DNA of 64,000 nt from JBEKSX01 sp049516635 (GTDB lineage: Bacteria; Bacteroidota; Ignavibacteria; Tepidaquicellales; OLB5), in the NCBI GenBank assembly GCA_049516635.1, contig JBEKSX010000010.1, positions 1 through 64,000 of the forward strand. The letters run 5' to 3'. Below, one piece after another: positions 16,643-25,416 of the stretch. A program made the translations under genes and the position numbers. Numbering within the stretch: the first letter of the stretch is position 1; every line of letters begins with the position of its first letter. A model generated the notes under the pieces. That model was not told the origin of the DNA, searched no databases, and was given only the letters and a program-made list of their open reading frames with translations.

Positions 16643-17902
16643 ATGTTCGATACTGGAAATACAGGCTTTATGCTTCTCGCCACTAGTCTTGTAATGCTCA
16701 TGACTCCCGGTCTGGCATTCTTCTATGGCGGTCTGGTCGGCAGGAGAAACGTACTTGCGATCATGATACAAAGCTTCATGTCAATGGGCTTAACTACCGT
16801 GATCTGGTGGCTCGTCGGTTACTCAATGTGTTTTAGCGGGGATTATGCCTCAGGCACAGATTTATTTGGTATCTTAGGAAACTTTAAGCTATCATTCCTC
16901 GCAGGTGTAGGACCTACCACGCCAGCTCCCATTAATCCGTCAATACCATTATATGTATTCGTTGCATACCAGATGATGTTCGCGATAATTACACCTGCAC
17001 TAATTACAGGTGCATTTACAAACAGAGTTAGGTTCGGAGCGTATACAACTTTCCTCGTGTTATGGCTACTGTTAGTTTATTTTCCGTTCGTCCATATGAT
17101 CTGGGGCGGAGGGATCCTTGCTTATTGGGGCATCAAGGATTTTGCCGGAGGAATTGTTGTGCACAATATTGCCGGTTTTGCTGCTTTAGCCTCTGTATAT
17201 TATGTAGGTAAGCGCAAAGTCGCGGATCCCGGTTACCATAATGTTCCTCTAATTGCTTTAGGCACGGGACTCTTATGGTTCGGATGGTACGGATTCAATG
17301 CAGGCAGCGAAGTTGGCGTAGACAGCATTACAGCTACAGCATTTCTGAATACGGATGTTGCGGCATCTTTTGCAGCAGTTGTATGGCTGATTCTCGCATG
17401 GTGGCTTGAAAAGAAACCTAAACTTGTTGGACTTCTTACAGGGGCTGTAGCGGGGCTCGCTACAATTACGCCGGCTTCCGGTTATGTTTCAGTAAAAGCC
17501 GCCGTTATCATCGGTATCCTTGCCGGAGTTGTTTGTTACTTTGCCATATCTTTGAAAAATAAAATGAAATGGGATGATTCACTTGATGTTTGGGGTGTCC
17601 ATGGAGTGGGAGGTATGCTCGGTATAATCTGTCTCGGACTGTTCGCTACACTCACAGTTAATCCTAACGGATCGAATGGATTACTACATGGAGATGCCGG
17701 GTTTTTCGGCAAAGAGGTAGTTGCAGTAATTATCAGCTCGATCTACGCATTCGTATTCAGTTATGCTATGTTATGGGTAATAAATAAATTTACAAGGGTA
17801 CGATTGACCGAGCAAGAAGAAGCTATGGGGCTTGATATCACATTACACGGGGAAGAAGCATACGCAATGGATTTTAATCCCGATGTGTTAAAAACAAAAT
17901 AA
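16643..17902 (+). CDS. amt: Ammonium transporter (Amt/MEP/Rh)
   Basis: This 419-residue, 11-TM inner-membrane channel imports ammonium. The N-terminal segment LMTPGLAFFYGGLVGRRNVL is canonical. The pore twin histidines are H174 (GGIVVHNIAG) and H320 (DVWGVHGVGGMLG). The ammonium signature DFAGGIVVHNIAGFAALASVYYVGKR is complete. The C-terminal cytoplasmic tail (EEAMGLDITLHGEEAYAMD) contains the conserved region that contacts GlnK/PII in other bacteria. No PII gene lies next to it here, which is unusual for amt loci. It has its own strong ribosome-binding site and a terminator 30 bases downstream, so it is monocistronic. Confidence 0.97.
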   Translation: MFDTGNTGFMLLATSLVMLMTPGLAFFYGGLVGRRNVLAIMIQSFMSMGLTTVIWWLVGYSMCFSGDYASGTDLFGILGNFKLSFLAGVGPTTPAPINPSIPLYVFVAYQMMFAIITPALITGAFTNRVRFGAYTTFLVLWLLLVYFPFVHMIWGGGILAYWGIKDFAGGIVVHNIAGFAALASVYYVGKRKVADPGYHNVPLIALGTGLLWFGWYGFNAGSEVGVDSITATAFLNTDVAASFAAVVWLILAWWLEKKPKLVGLLTGAVAGLATITPASGYVSVKAAVIIGILAGVVCYFAISLKNKMKWDDSLDVWGVHGVGGMLGIICLGLFATLTVNPNGSNGLLHGDAGFFGKEVVAVIISSIYAFVFSYAMLWVINKFTRVRLTEQEEAMGLDITLHGEEAYAMDFNPDVLKTK

Positions 17903-17931
17903 GATATTAACTTAAGTGCATTTATTTTCAA

Positions 17932-17962
17932 AAAGGACGGTTTGCATACCGTCCTTTTTTTT
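17932..17962 (+). terminator. Rho-independent terminator of amt
   Basis: A perfect ten-base stem, AAAGGACGGT (17932-17941) and ACCGTCCTTT (17948-17957), with a six-base loop is followed by a T-run. It lies 30 bases after the amt stop and between convergent genes, so it may also work for the minus-strand methyltransferase-like gene. Confidence 0.85.
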
Positions 17963-17998
17963 ATCTTAAACAATTTATTCAATCTTCAAAACAAGATA

Positions 17999-18775
17999 TC
18001 ATTTGTCAGGATATCCGATAAGATAAGTAATTTTTGTGCCAAAAATATTTTTTAACTTCCCTGATTCCCACCTGTAATTCAGATTTAGATCCTTTGTAAA
18101 AGCCAGCAATTCTCCGGGAGTATACATACACAGCATTGATACAATTCCGTCCCAGAGTGCAAAAAATGGTATCAAAGGTATAATATATGTAAAAAATAAC
18201 CTGCTTATCTTAAATGGTCTGATGAAGGGTGTTACAAGAACGTATAATAAGGGCGTTGCAATTATTACTGCAATGATATCGAATATTCTTCTCTCACCTG
18301 CTTCAAAAATCCCGATCGGTACTTTTTTCTTTGCCGCATCTTCCAGTACAGAAATTGCATATTCTTCATTGAAGTGATGAAAAGCTGAAAATAAGGTCCT
18401 CATACCGGTTAGATTATCCGGAACTGATGCAGCATCAACAGATTCTTCCGCGTAATCAATTTCACCCGTTTTTTTCTTTATAAACTTAAAGAACGCACGA
18501 TTCGGGTAAACATCGGATAATGTAATTTTTACATTACCCGGAATTGGGTTATTTAAATAGCTGTTCAACCTCATCATATATCCACCCCCGCCCGAACACA
18601 GATCGATAATATGTGATACGTTCCCTCTATTAATTAACTCTTTAATGAGAGGAACAGCGGGTTTATATACATCCCAGAGATCGATTAAAAATCTTAGATA
18701 ATCGGTTATCCCGTTCCTGATAAAATCAGGGAACCAGCTAAAATCTTCGAACTCGAAAAGATGAAAACGTTTCAT
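17999..18775 (-). CDS. SAM-dependent methyltransferase-like protein with membrane segments
   Basis: From the preferred ATG at 18773-18775 (MKRFHLFEFEDFSWFPDFIRNGITDYLRFL) the protein has 258 residues. A longer frame continues to 18853 but adds only a low-complexity isoleucine-rich stretch. HIIDLCSGGGGYMMRLNSYL is a motif I SAM-binding loop, ITLSDVYPN a motif II, and TLFSAFHHFNEEYAISVLEDA the region after motif IV. Residues around 175-220 (IFDIIAVIIATPLLYVLVTPFI and RLFFTYIIPLIPFFALWDGIVS) are strongly hydrophobic, implying membrane association. The function and substrate are unknown. It is convergent with amt. Confidence 0.6.
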   Translation of the reverse strand: MKRFHLFEFEDFSWFPDFIRNGITDYLRFLIDLWDVYKPAVPLIKELINRGNVSHIIDLCSGGGGYMMRLNSYLNNPIPGNVKITLSDVYPNRAFFKFIKKKTGEIDYAEESVDAASVPDNLTGMRTLFSAFHHFNEEYAISVLEDAAKKKVPIGIFEAGERRIFDIIAVIIATPLLYVLVTPFIRPFKISRLFFTYIIPLIPFFALWDGIVSMLCMYTPGELLAFTKDLNLNYRWESGKLKNIFGTKITYLIGYPDK

Positions 18776-18949
18776 AAAATCATGTAATAATACTAATATC
18801 TTTTTTTTATTTAAACATATTATGATAATATTCAAATATATACTGATTAGCACAAAATTTATAATTTACAAATTTAATAATTATGAGTAAGTTATGCATT
18901 ATTTTTTACTTTTCTTATAAGCATAACTATATTAATACGGAGAAACATT

Positions 18950-19312
18950 ATGACTGACATCATTCTTTATTTATTACTTGGATTAGCTGCAGGGGTACTT
19001 AGCGGATTGATAGGCATAGGCGGCGGGATTCTGATAGTCCCCGTGCTCGTGCTTTTATTTGGTTTTACACAACATCAGGCACAGGGAACCAGTCTGGCTG
19101 TTCTTTTGCTTCCTATTGGGTTGCTCGCTGTCTGGACCTACTATCAGGCAGGACATGTGAACATAAAAGCAGGTGCATTCATAGCACTGGGATTCTTTTT
19201 AGGGGGGTTGGTAGGCGCCAAATTTGCAACCGGTATATCAGATGAGATACTGCAAAAAATATTCGGAATCGCCTTATTGTTGATATCAATAAAAATGATC
19301 TTCTTTAAGTGA
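18950..19312 (+). CDS. Half-size TauE/SafE (TSUP) family permease
   Basis: The 120-residue protein covers one four-helix half of the TauE/SafE fold. LGLAAGVLSGLIGIGGGILIVPVLVLLFGFTQHQAQGTSLAVLLLP is the N-terminal family signature, followed by a helix pair and a final GFFLGGLVGAKFATGISDEILQKIFG block. Full TSUP carriers have two such halves in about 250 residues, so this one probably works as a homodimer. Substrates in the family are sulfite, organosulfonates or other anions. It has a GGAG ribosome-binding site eight bases from the ATG. It precedes the arsenic operon by 235 bases and is not obviously part of it. Confidence 0.8.
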   Translation: MTDIILYLLLGLAAGVLSGLIGIGGGILIVPVLVLLFGFTQHQAQGTSLAVLLLPIGLLAVWTYYQAGHVNIKAGAFIALGFFLGGLVGAKFATGISDEILQKIFGIALLLISIKMIFFK

Positions 19313-19496
19313 AAGAGCAATAAGCTGTAATACTGAATTAAATAAAAATACATATCTTCGACACATAAACCGGCAGCAATAATACATTATTCGATATTAA
19401 TTCAAGTATCTTTTTCTCTGACCTGCTTTCAAACTGTACTAAATTTAAATGTTTACATTTATTAATAAGCATAATAAAAATAAAATTATTTTGGTA

Positions 19497-19532
19497 TTGA
19501 ATTATGGAATCTATTATCGTATATTTACGATA
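19497..19532 (+). promoter_or_regulatory. arsR operator and Bacteroidota-type promoter
   Basis: A perfect dyad TATCGT-ATATTT-ACGATA spans 19515-19532 and ends 15 bases before the arsR ATG. It overlaps TATATTTA at 19520-19527, a one-mismatch -7 element (TAnnTTTG). TTG at 19497-19499 lies 20 bases upstream, the usual -33 spacing. An ArsR dimer bound to this dyad would block the -7 element, which fits autoregulation. This is an inference from position and symmetry. Confidence 0.6.
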
Positions 19533-19547
19533 TAAGATTAATATAAA

Positions 19548-19889
19548 ATGGCATTAAATAAAAAAGAAGAATTTCCAAAAATAGAGAACAGGGTTGCATC
19601 ATTTGCAAAAGCGCTCTCCCATCCGGCAAGGATAGCGATCCTAAAAAAACTGGCTGATGAAAATAAATGCATCTGCGGAAAGATAGTTGATGTGATGCCT
19701 CTCTCACAATCAACGGTCTCACAGCATCTTAAAGAGCTGAGAGATGCGGGTTTGATACAGGGAGAAATTGAAGGTGCATCCTCAATGTATTGTATTAACT
19801 GGAATAATTTAAACAGGGAAATTAAAGCTATTTTAGAATTTTTTGGACAACTTAAAGATAAATTTTCTAGGATAGAATGTTGTAAATAA
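19548..19889 (+). CDS. arsR: ArsR-family arsenic-responsive repressor
   Basis: This 113-residue winged-helix repressor has the family core FAKALSHPARIAILKKLADENKCICGKIVDVMPLSQSTVSQHLKELRDAGLI. The recognition helix is LSQSTVSQHLKEL. C41 and C43 (KCICGK), at the start of the DNA-binding helix region, form the classical CxC metalloid sensor, and a C-terminal ECCK adds two more cysteines. Binding of As(III) should release the operator just upstream. It is the first gene of arsR-arsM-AhpD-like-arsC-acr3, whose intergenic gaps are all short. Confidence 0.92.
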   Translation: MALNKKEEFPKIENRVASFAKALSHPARIAILKKLADENKCICGKIVDVMPLSQSTVSQHLKELRDAGLIQGEIEGASSMYCINWNNLNREIKAILEFFGQLKDKFSRIECCK

Positions 19890-19917
19890 AAAATTAATAA
19901 TTAAATCATCAAGTAAA

Positions 19918-20766
19918 ATGGAAACAAACGAAGAAATCAAAACAATAGTAAAAGAAAGATACGGTAAAGTTGCGGAACAATCTCAACCAAAGGAAAAATC
20001 ATCTTGCGGCTGCGGCTGTTCATCCGATACGGTCGATTATTCGGTGTTCGATCTGGACTATGCCGGTTTAAAAGGCTATAACCCTGATGCAGATTTAGCG
20101 CTTGGCTGCGGTTTGCCCACAGAATATGCAAAAATAAAAGAGGGTGATACTGTTATTGACCTTGGTTCCGGAGCAGGCAATGATGTTTTTGTTGCAAGAG
20201 CACTGGTTGGAGAAAAAGGCAAAGTCATTGGGATCGATTTTACGGAAGAAATGATAAAAAAAGCCAATGAGAATAACCAGAAACTGGGTTTTAGCAATGT
20301 TCAATTCATATACGGCGATATCGAAAATATTCCGGTTATTAAAGATATTGCCGATGTTGTGATCAGCAACTGTGTCCTCAATCTCGTTCCCGATAAAGAA
20401 AAAGCGTTCAAGGAAATATATAGAATCCTGAAGCCCGGCGGTCACATATCTGTTTCAGATATTGTTATGAATGGGACATTACCTTCGGCTATCAGATCGG
20501 TTGCCGAACTATACGCAGCATGTATTTCAGGTGCGATTGAGAAAGCTGAATATCTTGACATAATTAAAAGATCAGGTTTCGAAAATATCAGGATAGATAA
20601 AGAAAAGACAATAACTCTTTCCGATGAGACAATACTTAAATATATAAGCAAAGAAGATCTCGATAGTTATAAAAAATCAGGCGCTTATGCTGTGAGTATT
20701 AATGTCTATGCAGAGAAACCGGCATCGAAAGATAGCAGTGAAAAAACAGGCTGTTGTCAGAATTAA
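19918..20766 (+). CDS. arsM: Arsenite S-adenosylmethionine methyltransferase ArsM
   Basis: ArsM methylates arsenite stepwise to volatile or excreted methylarsenicals. The 282-residue protein has SAM motif I VIDLGSGAGNDVFVA (79-93) and the conserved cysteines expected to bind As(III): C64 (LGCGLPT), C152 (SNCVLNLVP) and C202 (AACISGA). An N-terminal cluster, SSCGCGCSS (28-36), and a C-terminal GCCQN add further thiols. GYNPDADLALGCGLPTEYA is the typical ArsM entry sequence. It follows arsR by 28 bases. Its presence shows that the operon detoxifies by methylation as well as by reduction and efflux. Confidence 0.95.
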   Translation: METNEEIKTIVKERYGKVAEQSQPKEKSSCGCGCSSDTVDYSVFDLDYAGLKGYNPDADLALGCGLPTEYAKIKEGDTVIDLGSGAGNDVFVARALVGEKGKVIGIDFTEEMIKKANENNQKLGFSNVQFIYGDIENIPVIKDIADVVISNCVLNLVPDKEKAFKEIYRILKPGGHISVSDIVMNGTLPSAIRSVAELYAACISGAIEKAEYLDIIKRSGFENIRIDKEKTITLSDETILKYISKEDLDSYKKSGAYAVSINVYAEKPASKDSSEKTGCCQN

Positions 20767-20800
20767 AATAGCCAAACATACAAAGAAAGGAATACATCAA

Positions 20801-21064
20801 ATGAAGTTGAATGCTCATCTCAAAGAACTGATTGCAATCGGCGCATCTATTGCAGCAAATTGTCAGCCGTGCTTGAAATATCATACAGGAAAAGCTCTCG
20901 AATATGGTGCGGAAGAATCTGAAATAGCAGAAGCAATCGAAGTTGGAACAATGGTCAGGAAAGGGGCTGCCGCTAATATGGATAAATTCGCTTTGGAATT
21001 GCGTAAGGCTTCTGTCTCCGACCAAAATTCAACAGATAAAGAATGCGGTTGTACGAAAAATTAA
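20801..21064 (+). CDS. AhpD-like (carboxymuconolactone decarboxylase family) protein
   Basis: The chosen start is the ATG at 20801, preceded by AAAGAAAGG; the open frame extends back into arsM but is unlikely to be used there. The 87-residue product is an all-helical AhpD-type unit with the redox pair C21/C24 and H28 in NCQPCLKYHTGKALEYGA. It also has the family tail AIEVGTMVRKGAAANMDKF. A cysteine-rich end (KECGCTKN) is unusual. AhpD-like proteins are thiol reductants or peroxidase partners. In an arsenic operon it may supply reducing equivalents to ArsC or ArsM, or serve as an arsenic thiol carrier. Confidence 0.8.
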   Translation: MKLNAHLKELIAIGASIAANCQPCLKYHTGKALEYGAEESEIAEAIEVGTMVRKGAAANMDKFALELRKASVSDQNSTDKECGCTKN

Positions 21065-21081
21065 TTCTTGATAAATAAATT

Positions 21082-21510
21082 ATGAATAAAATTAAAGTAT
21101 TATTCATTTGTGTTCACAATAGCGCCCGGAGCCAGATGGCAGAAGCTTTCTTAAATCATCTAGCCGGTGATAAATTTCACGCTGAGAGTGCTGGATTAGA
21201 ACCTGGGGTATTAAATCCCCTGGTTGTAAAGGCCATGCAGGAAATTGGATTAGATATTTCAGGAAATAAAACTTCCAGTGTATTTCAATTTTTTAAAGAG
21301 GGCAGAAATTATGAATATGTCATTACAGTATGTGATAGAGAAGCTGAAGAAAAATGTCCTATCTTTCCAGGAAAAACAAAGAGGATCAACTGGTCATTTC
21401 CGGATCCTTCTGCTTTTACCGGTTCTGATGAAGAAAAATTGATACTGATTAGAGAAGTACGAGATAATATAAAAGAGAAAATCTCAAATTTCATTCAAAA
21501 AGGGAATTAA
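21082..21510 (+). CDS. arsC: Arsenate reductase, low-molecular-weight phosphatase (thioredoxin) type
   Basis: This 142-residue enzyme reduces As(V) to As(III). The P-loop CVHNSAR has the nucleophile C10 and R16. The disulfide-relay cysteines are C84 (ITVCDREAEEKC) and C92, spaced as in Bacillus-type ArsC (Cys10/82/89). The acid aspartate is in WSFPDPSAFTG (D108). The C-terminal helix (LIREVRDNIKEKISNFI) is as in the family. It begins 17 bases after the AhpD-like gene and feeds arsenite to Acr3 and ArsM. Confidence 0.95.
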   Translation: MNKIKVLFICVHNSARSQMAEAFLNHLAGDKFHAESAGLEPGVLNPLVVKAMQEIGLDISGNKTSSVFQFFKEGRNYEYVITVCDREAEEKCPIFPGKTKRINWSFPDPSAFTGSDEEKLILIREVRDNIKEKISNFIQKGN

Positions 21511-21530
21511 AGTCAGGATCCAAATTAACT

Positions 21531-22592
21531 ATGAATACAGTCACTAAACGCCTTTCATTTTTAGACAGGTATTTAACCCTTTGGATATTTGCTGTAATGT
21601 TTATTGCAGTAATAGCAGGATACTTTTCCCCGCGTATAGTAGATTTCTGGAATAGTTTCCAGTCCGGAACAACAAACGTGCCGATAGCTATAGGGCTGAT
21701 ACTGATGATGTACCCTCCATTAGCAAAAGTAAAATACGAAGAGCTTGGAGACGTTTTCAGAAACATAAAAGTATTATCTCTTTCCCTCATCCAGAATTGG
21801 GTTATCGGACCTGTTTTGATGTTCTTCCTGGCTATAATTTTTCTGCAAGACATGCCTCACTATATGACGGGACTCATATTAATCGGTCTTGCAAGATGTA
21901 TAGCTATGGTAATAGTCTGGAATGAGCTCGCAAAAGGTGATACCGAATATGCTGCCGGACTTGTAGCATTTAACTCAATATTTCAGGTTTTGTTCTTTTC
22001 TGTTTATGCGTATATATTTATAACTGTTCTTCCTCCCATGCTGGGACTAAAAGGATTTATTGTTAATATTACAATCGGGCAAATTGCCAAGAGTGTGTTC
22101 ATTTACCTTGGGATTCCTTTTATTGCAGGTGTTATTACAAGATTTTCATTGATAAAATTGAAGGGTAAGGAATGGTATCATAAGAAATTCATACCTAAAA
22201 TCAGCCCCATTACACTTATTGCGCTGTTATTTACAATTTTTGTAATGTTCACCCTCAAAGGTGAATATATAGTCAAAATTCCATTAGATGTTGTCCGAAT
22301 TGCTATCCCGCTTCTTTTATACTTTGTAATAATGTTCTTCATTTCTTTTTTCCTCGGGAAAAAAATTGGTGCGGGTTATTCAAAGACTGCAACTCTTTCA
22401 TTTACAGCTGCCAGTAATAATTTCGAGCTGGCAATTGCTGTAGCGGTAGCTGTCTTTGGCATAAACTCGGGTGAAGCATTCGCTGCAGTAATTGGTCCCC
22501 TGGTTGAAGTACCTGTTATGATAGCACTCGTTAATGTAGCTCTGTGGTTCGGGAAAAAATATTTTTCAGAAGAAGCTCTTGCAGTAAATTAA
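21531..22592 (+). CDS. acr3: Arsenite efflux permease Acr3
   Basis: This 353-residue, ten-TM carrier exports As(OH)3. The start LSFLDRYLTLWIFAVMFIAVIAGYF is characteristic of ACR3. The conserved catalytic cysteine is C123 in GLARCIAMVIVWNELAKGD, and FTAASNNFELAIAVAVAVFGINSGEAFAAVIGPLVEVPVMI is the C-terminal signature containing the conserved glutamate. It is the last gene of the arsenic operon, 20 bases after arsC. No hairpin terminator was found immediately downstream. Confidence 0.95.
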   Translation: MNTVTKRLSFLDRYLTLWIFAVMFIAVIAGYFSPRIVDFWNSFQSGTTNVPIAIGLILMMYPPLAKVKYEELGDVFRNIKVLSLSLIQNWVIGPVLMFFLAIIFLQDMPHYMTGLILIGLARCIAMVIVWNELAKGDTEYAAGLVAFNSIFQVLFFSVYAYIFITVLPPMLGLKGFIVNITIGQIAKSVFIYLGIPFIAGVITRFSLIKLKGKEWYHKKFIPKISPITLIALLFTIFVMFTLKGEYIVKIPLDVVRIAIPLLLYFVIMFFISFFLGKKIGAGYSKTATLSFTAASNNFELAIAVAVAVFGINSGEAFAAVIGPLVEVPVMIALVNVALWFGKKYFSEEALAVN

Positions 22593-22692
22593 TCTGTGAA
22601 GTAACGTGGTAATGTTTATCTTATATATAATGCATCCTGAGCAGAATTATTATTCCTACTGAGAAATAATAGATACTTGAGAAGGAAAAATA

Positions 22693-22968
22693 CTAGGCTA
22701 TTATTTTCGGTTTGGTGTGGCCGGCGTGTATAATAAGCTTCGGAACTGTATAAGGATCAGAACATGACTTGAACTCCTTCTCGGTTAGTTCTATCGCAGC
22801 ATCGAAGTCCACATCATCTTTAAACCTTGCAAACCATAGAGAAGAAAATTCTCTGCCAAAATTCTTGATTATCACCCACTTTTTTTCCTGAAGGCGTACA
22901 AAAATTTTGTCTTTCTGATCTCTATCGATGGATGGGAATTCAGCATTAACTCCTACGTACAATGACAT
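22693..22968 (-). CDS. Small conserved-looking hypothetical protein
   Basis: I do not recognise this 91-residue protein. It is soluble, mixed charged, with no signal peptide. Visible segments are RLQEKKWVIIKNFGREFSSLWFARFKDD and AAIELTEKEFKSC, and it ends ...IIHAGHTKPKIIA. A clear GAGAGG ribosome-binding site lies seven bases before the ATG, which supports translation. It is a lone minus-strand gene after the arsenic operon and before the glycosyltransferase pair. Confidence 0.6.
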   Translation of the reverse strand: MSLYVGVNAEFPSIDRDQKDKIFVRLQEKKWVIIKNFGREFSSLWFARFKDDVDFDAAIELTEKEFKSCSDPYTVPKLIIHAGHTKPKIIA

Positions 22969-23101
22969 ATTAACCTCTCTTTTGTTTTAAACATAATTAA
23001 ATAATTGTATTAATAACAGTATATCTCATTTTTCAAGTATATTCAAGTGGATAACTATACATCCGGGAGGCAGACTTCAGATGTATTGACCGAAAATATT
23101 T

Positions 23102-25375
23102 TTATTTTAGTGCGAGACCCCTTCGAATATTAATCATCCTGTGAAGTGAAATGAGCCAGCTCAGAGTGGACTCTGCGCCCATATTTTGGTTGGTGTAGTA
23201 AGAACTTAATCCATCGAAACAACCGCCGGTAGAATAATCATATAGTGTCTCCCCTCTTATATTGTGTCCCAAAAACCAATTGAATATAACAGTAATTCTT
23301 TTCATCCATGCATCATCACTCGTTATTTTATAAGCTTGGTAGCATGCATCTATCAAACCCGGTATTTCTACAGGCTGTTGATCGTAATTTGCTTTCTCGC
23401 CTCCCCTTTTGTACCACCCGTTATTACCTATCAGGGAAAGGTAATTATTCCTTTTATCATATTGAATATCAAACAGCCACTGGAGAGATTCTAGTCCTTG
23501 AGTAATATATTCTTTATGCTTGAAAAAAGTTCCTGCCATCAGCAATGCCTGCGGTAGTCTGCCATTGCTGTATGCAACAACATCCTCGAACCATTTCCAT
23601 TTCTGATCGGACGTATTAATATAGAGTCTGGATATTTTTGAGGCAAATGTTCTGCATATCTTAGCAATATCCCGCGCACCTGAAAATCTGCTTAAATAAA
23701 AAATACATCCGATAAGAATTCTTGCAATGGCTCTGGGTGATGTGAAATTCAGAGTATGAGGAAGGGCCTGGTCGAATAATGATTTGCACAAGGGTAAATA
23801 CGATTCCAAGGGAGGGTTCTTGATCAGATATCCTAACACAAAAAGTACGCGTGAATTTGATTCCTCGGAACCGACTTCTTCCAGCCAGGTTCTGTTGTAG
23901 CTCATAAAATTCCTGAATAAACCTGCATCTTTATTATAAGCATGCAGGATGTATGACAGATATATATTCATATAACTTGCTAAGAAATCACTGTTAAATA
24001 TGTTCCTGTTCAATACAGACACGAGCAGGGCTCGGGCACAGTCGTCGGAACAGTAACCTTCACTCCTATCGGGAATGGCAAATTTAGAGTGCTGAAATAT
24101 TCCGCCGGTCATATCGGTTAAGCATATCATATGATTCAGCTTAACTTCAGGTAATGAAGGAAAAGCCGAAAATCTCTCCTTCGGAATCGGCAGGTTTGTA
24201 ACCTTCTTGTAATCCTCCCTTGTTCTCTGAAATACATCAAGATAACGTGAAGCAACTTTGCTCCATATCATTTCTCTCCCTTTGTCATATGCGTTTTTTC
24301 TGAAACGTATCCTCTTATTTTCCGAAGTAATTAGATCTGTTACAGCTGCGGCGATCGCATCGGGATCTTTGAATGGGACAAGAACTCCCGTTCCGTCACC
24401 TATAATGTCTATTGCATGCAGGTATGGTGTAGATATGATCGCCTTCCCGCAGGCAAGTGCATAAGAAAGTGTCCCCGAAACTATCTGTTCTTTATGCTGA
24501 TACGGACTAATGTAAATATCTGACATGAGCAGAAATTCGAGAAGTTCTTTATTATCAACAAACCTGTTTATAAACATTACATGGTCAGTAATTGAATTTT
24601 TTCTAACACAGTTTTCCAGGTAATTTCTATAAGCTTCGCCGTTACTCTTCTTGACATTGGGATGAGTTGCACCAAGAATAATATAGATTACTTCAGGGTG
24701 TTTTTTGATTATTTTGGGTATGGAGTTAATGACATCCTCAATTCCCTTACCCGGGCTTAATAAACCAAACGTAAGCAGTACTTTTCGGTCGGATAATTGA
24801 AGGTTATCTTTATAATAAGCAGGATCCATGAAAGGTACATCAGGTACACCGTGGGGGATGTAAATAATTTTATTTTCCTGTATCCTGTATACCGTTTTTA
24901 GAATTTTGACAGCCCGCTCTGCCTGCACTATCATAGCGGATGAGAAATGAAGTATTTCATTCGTTATTTTCAGCTGTTCTTCCGTAGGTTCCTCAAGAAC
25001 CGTGTGTAGCGTAGTTACTACAGGCTTTTTCAGGTTTTCGAGCAAGTAGATAATATTGGAACCGTTCTCACCGCCGAATATTCCGAATTCGTGCTGGACG
25101 TTTACTACTTCGATCTGGGAAAGGTTCATATAATATGCGGCCTCTTTGTAATCGTTTATCTCCTGATCTTTTATCTCAAACTTAACCTCATTACCGTATT
25201 TATATCCTTCAGGTGTATTGGTTAAGGCTGCTATCTGAACGTACCTGCTATCCTCAAGTTTATCTTCGTTCATTAATTTGTTCACAGATTCGGCGAGGTT
25301 GTTCGTAAACGTTCCGATCCCGCATTGTCTCGGAACGTATGTCGATACAAAAGAAATATTTATCTTGTTATACAT
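23102..25375 (-). CDS. GT4 glycosyltransferase fused to an alpha-toroid-like C-terminal domain
   Basis: The 757-residue protein has two parts. Residues 1-400 are a GT-B fold family 4 glycosyltransferase: the N-terminal acceptor site FVSTYVPRQCGIGTFTNNLA, then LTFGLLSPGKGIEDVI and YISPYQHKEQIVSGTLSYALACGKAIISTPY, the nucleotide-sugar site. Residues 420-757 are helical, with motifs such as CSDDCARALLVSV, WFEDVVAYSNGRLPQALLMAG and a GRYDHQPVE-like YDQQPVEIPGLIDACYQAY, suggesting an (alpha/alpha) barrel like that of glycosidases. It lies 41 bases downstream of the GH130 gene on the same strand. The pair probably acts on a mannose-containing glycan, which is an inference from GH130. Confidence 0.78.
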   Translation of the reverse strand: MYNKINISFVSTYVPRQCGIGTFTNNLAESVNKLMNEDKLEDSRYVQIAALTNTPEGYKYGNEVKFEIKDQEINDYKEAAYYMNLSQIEVVNVQHEFGIFGGENGSNIIYLLENLKKPVVTTLHTVLEEPTEEQLKITNEILHFSSAMIVQAERAVKILKTVYRIQENKIIYIPHGVPDVPFMDPAYYKDNLQLSDRKVLLTFGLLSPGKGIEDVINSIPKIIKKHPEVIYIILGATHPNVKKSNGEAYRNYLENCVRKNSITDHVMFINRFVDNKELLEFLLMSDIYISPYQHKEQIVSGTLSYALACGKAIISTPYLHAIDIIGDGTGVLVPFKDPDAIAAAVTDLITSENKRIRFRKNAYDKGREMIWSKVASRYLDVFQRTREDYKKVTNLPIPKERFSAFPSLPEVKLNHMICLTDMTGGIFQHSKFAIPDRSEGYCSDDCARALLVSVLNRNIFNSDFLASYMNIYLSYILHAYNKDAGLFRNFMSYNRTWLEEVGSEESNSRVLFVLGYLIKNPPLESYLPLCKSLFDQALPHTLNFTSPRAIARILIGCIFYLSRFSGARDIAKICRTFASKISRLYINTSDQKWKWFEDVVAYSNGRLPQALLMAGTFFKHKEYITQGLESLQWLFDIQYDKRNNYLSLIGNNGWYKRGGEKANYDQQPVEIPGLIDACYQAYKITSDDAWMKRITVIFNWFLGHNIRGETLYDYSTGGCFDGLSSYYTNQNMGAESTLSWLISLHRMINIRRGLALK

Positions 25376-25416
25376 ATGACTACACTATTATTGATCTTTT
25401 CTATATTAGAACACTA

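Noticed and set aside
20702..20800. Longer N-terminus for the AhpD-like protein overlapping arsM
   Set aside because: The added 33 residues are basic, unlike the family, and a good ATG with AAAGG upstream lies at 20801.
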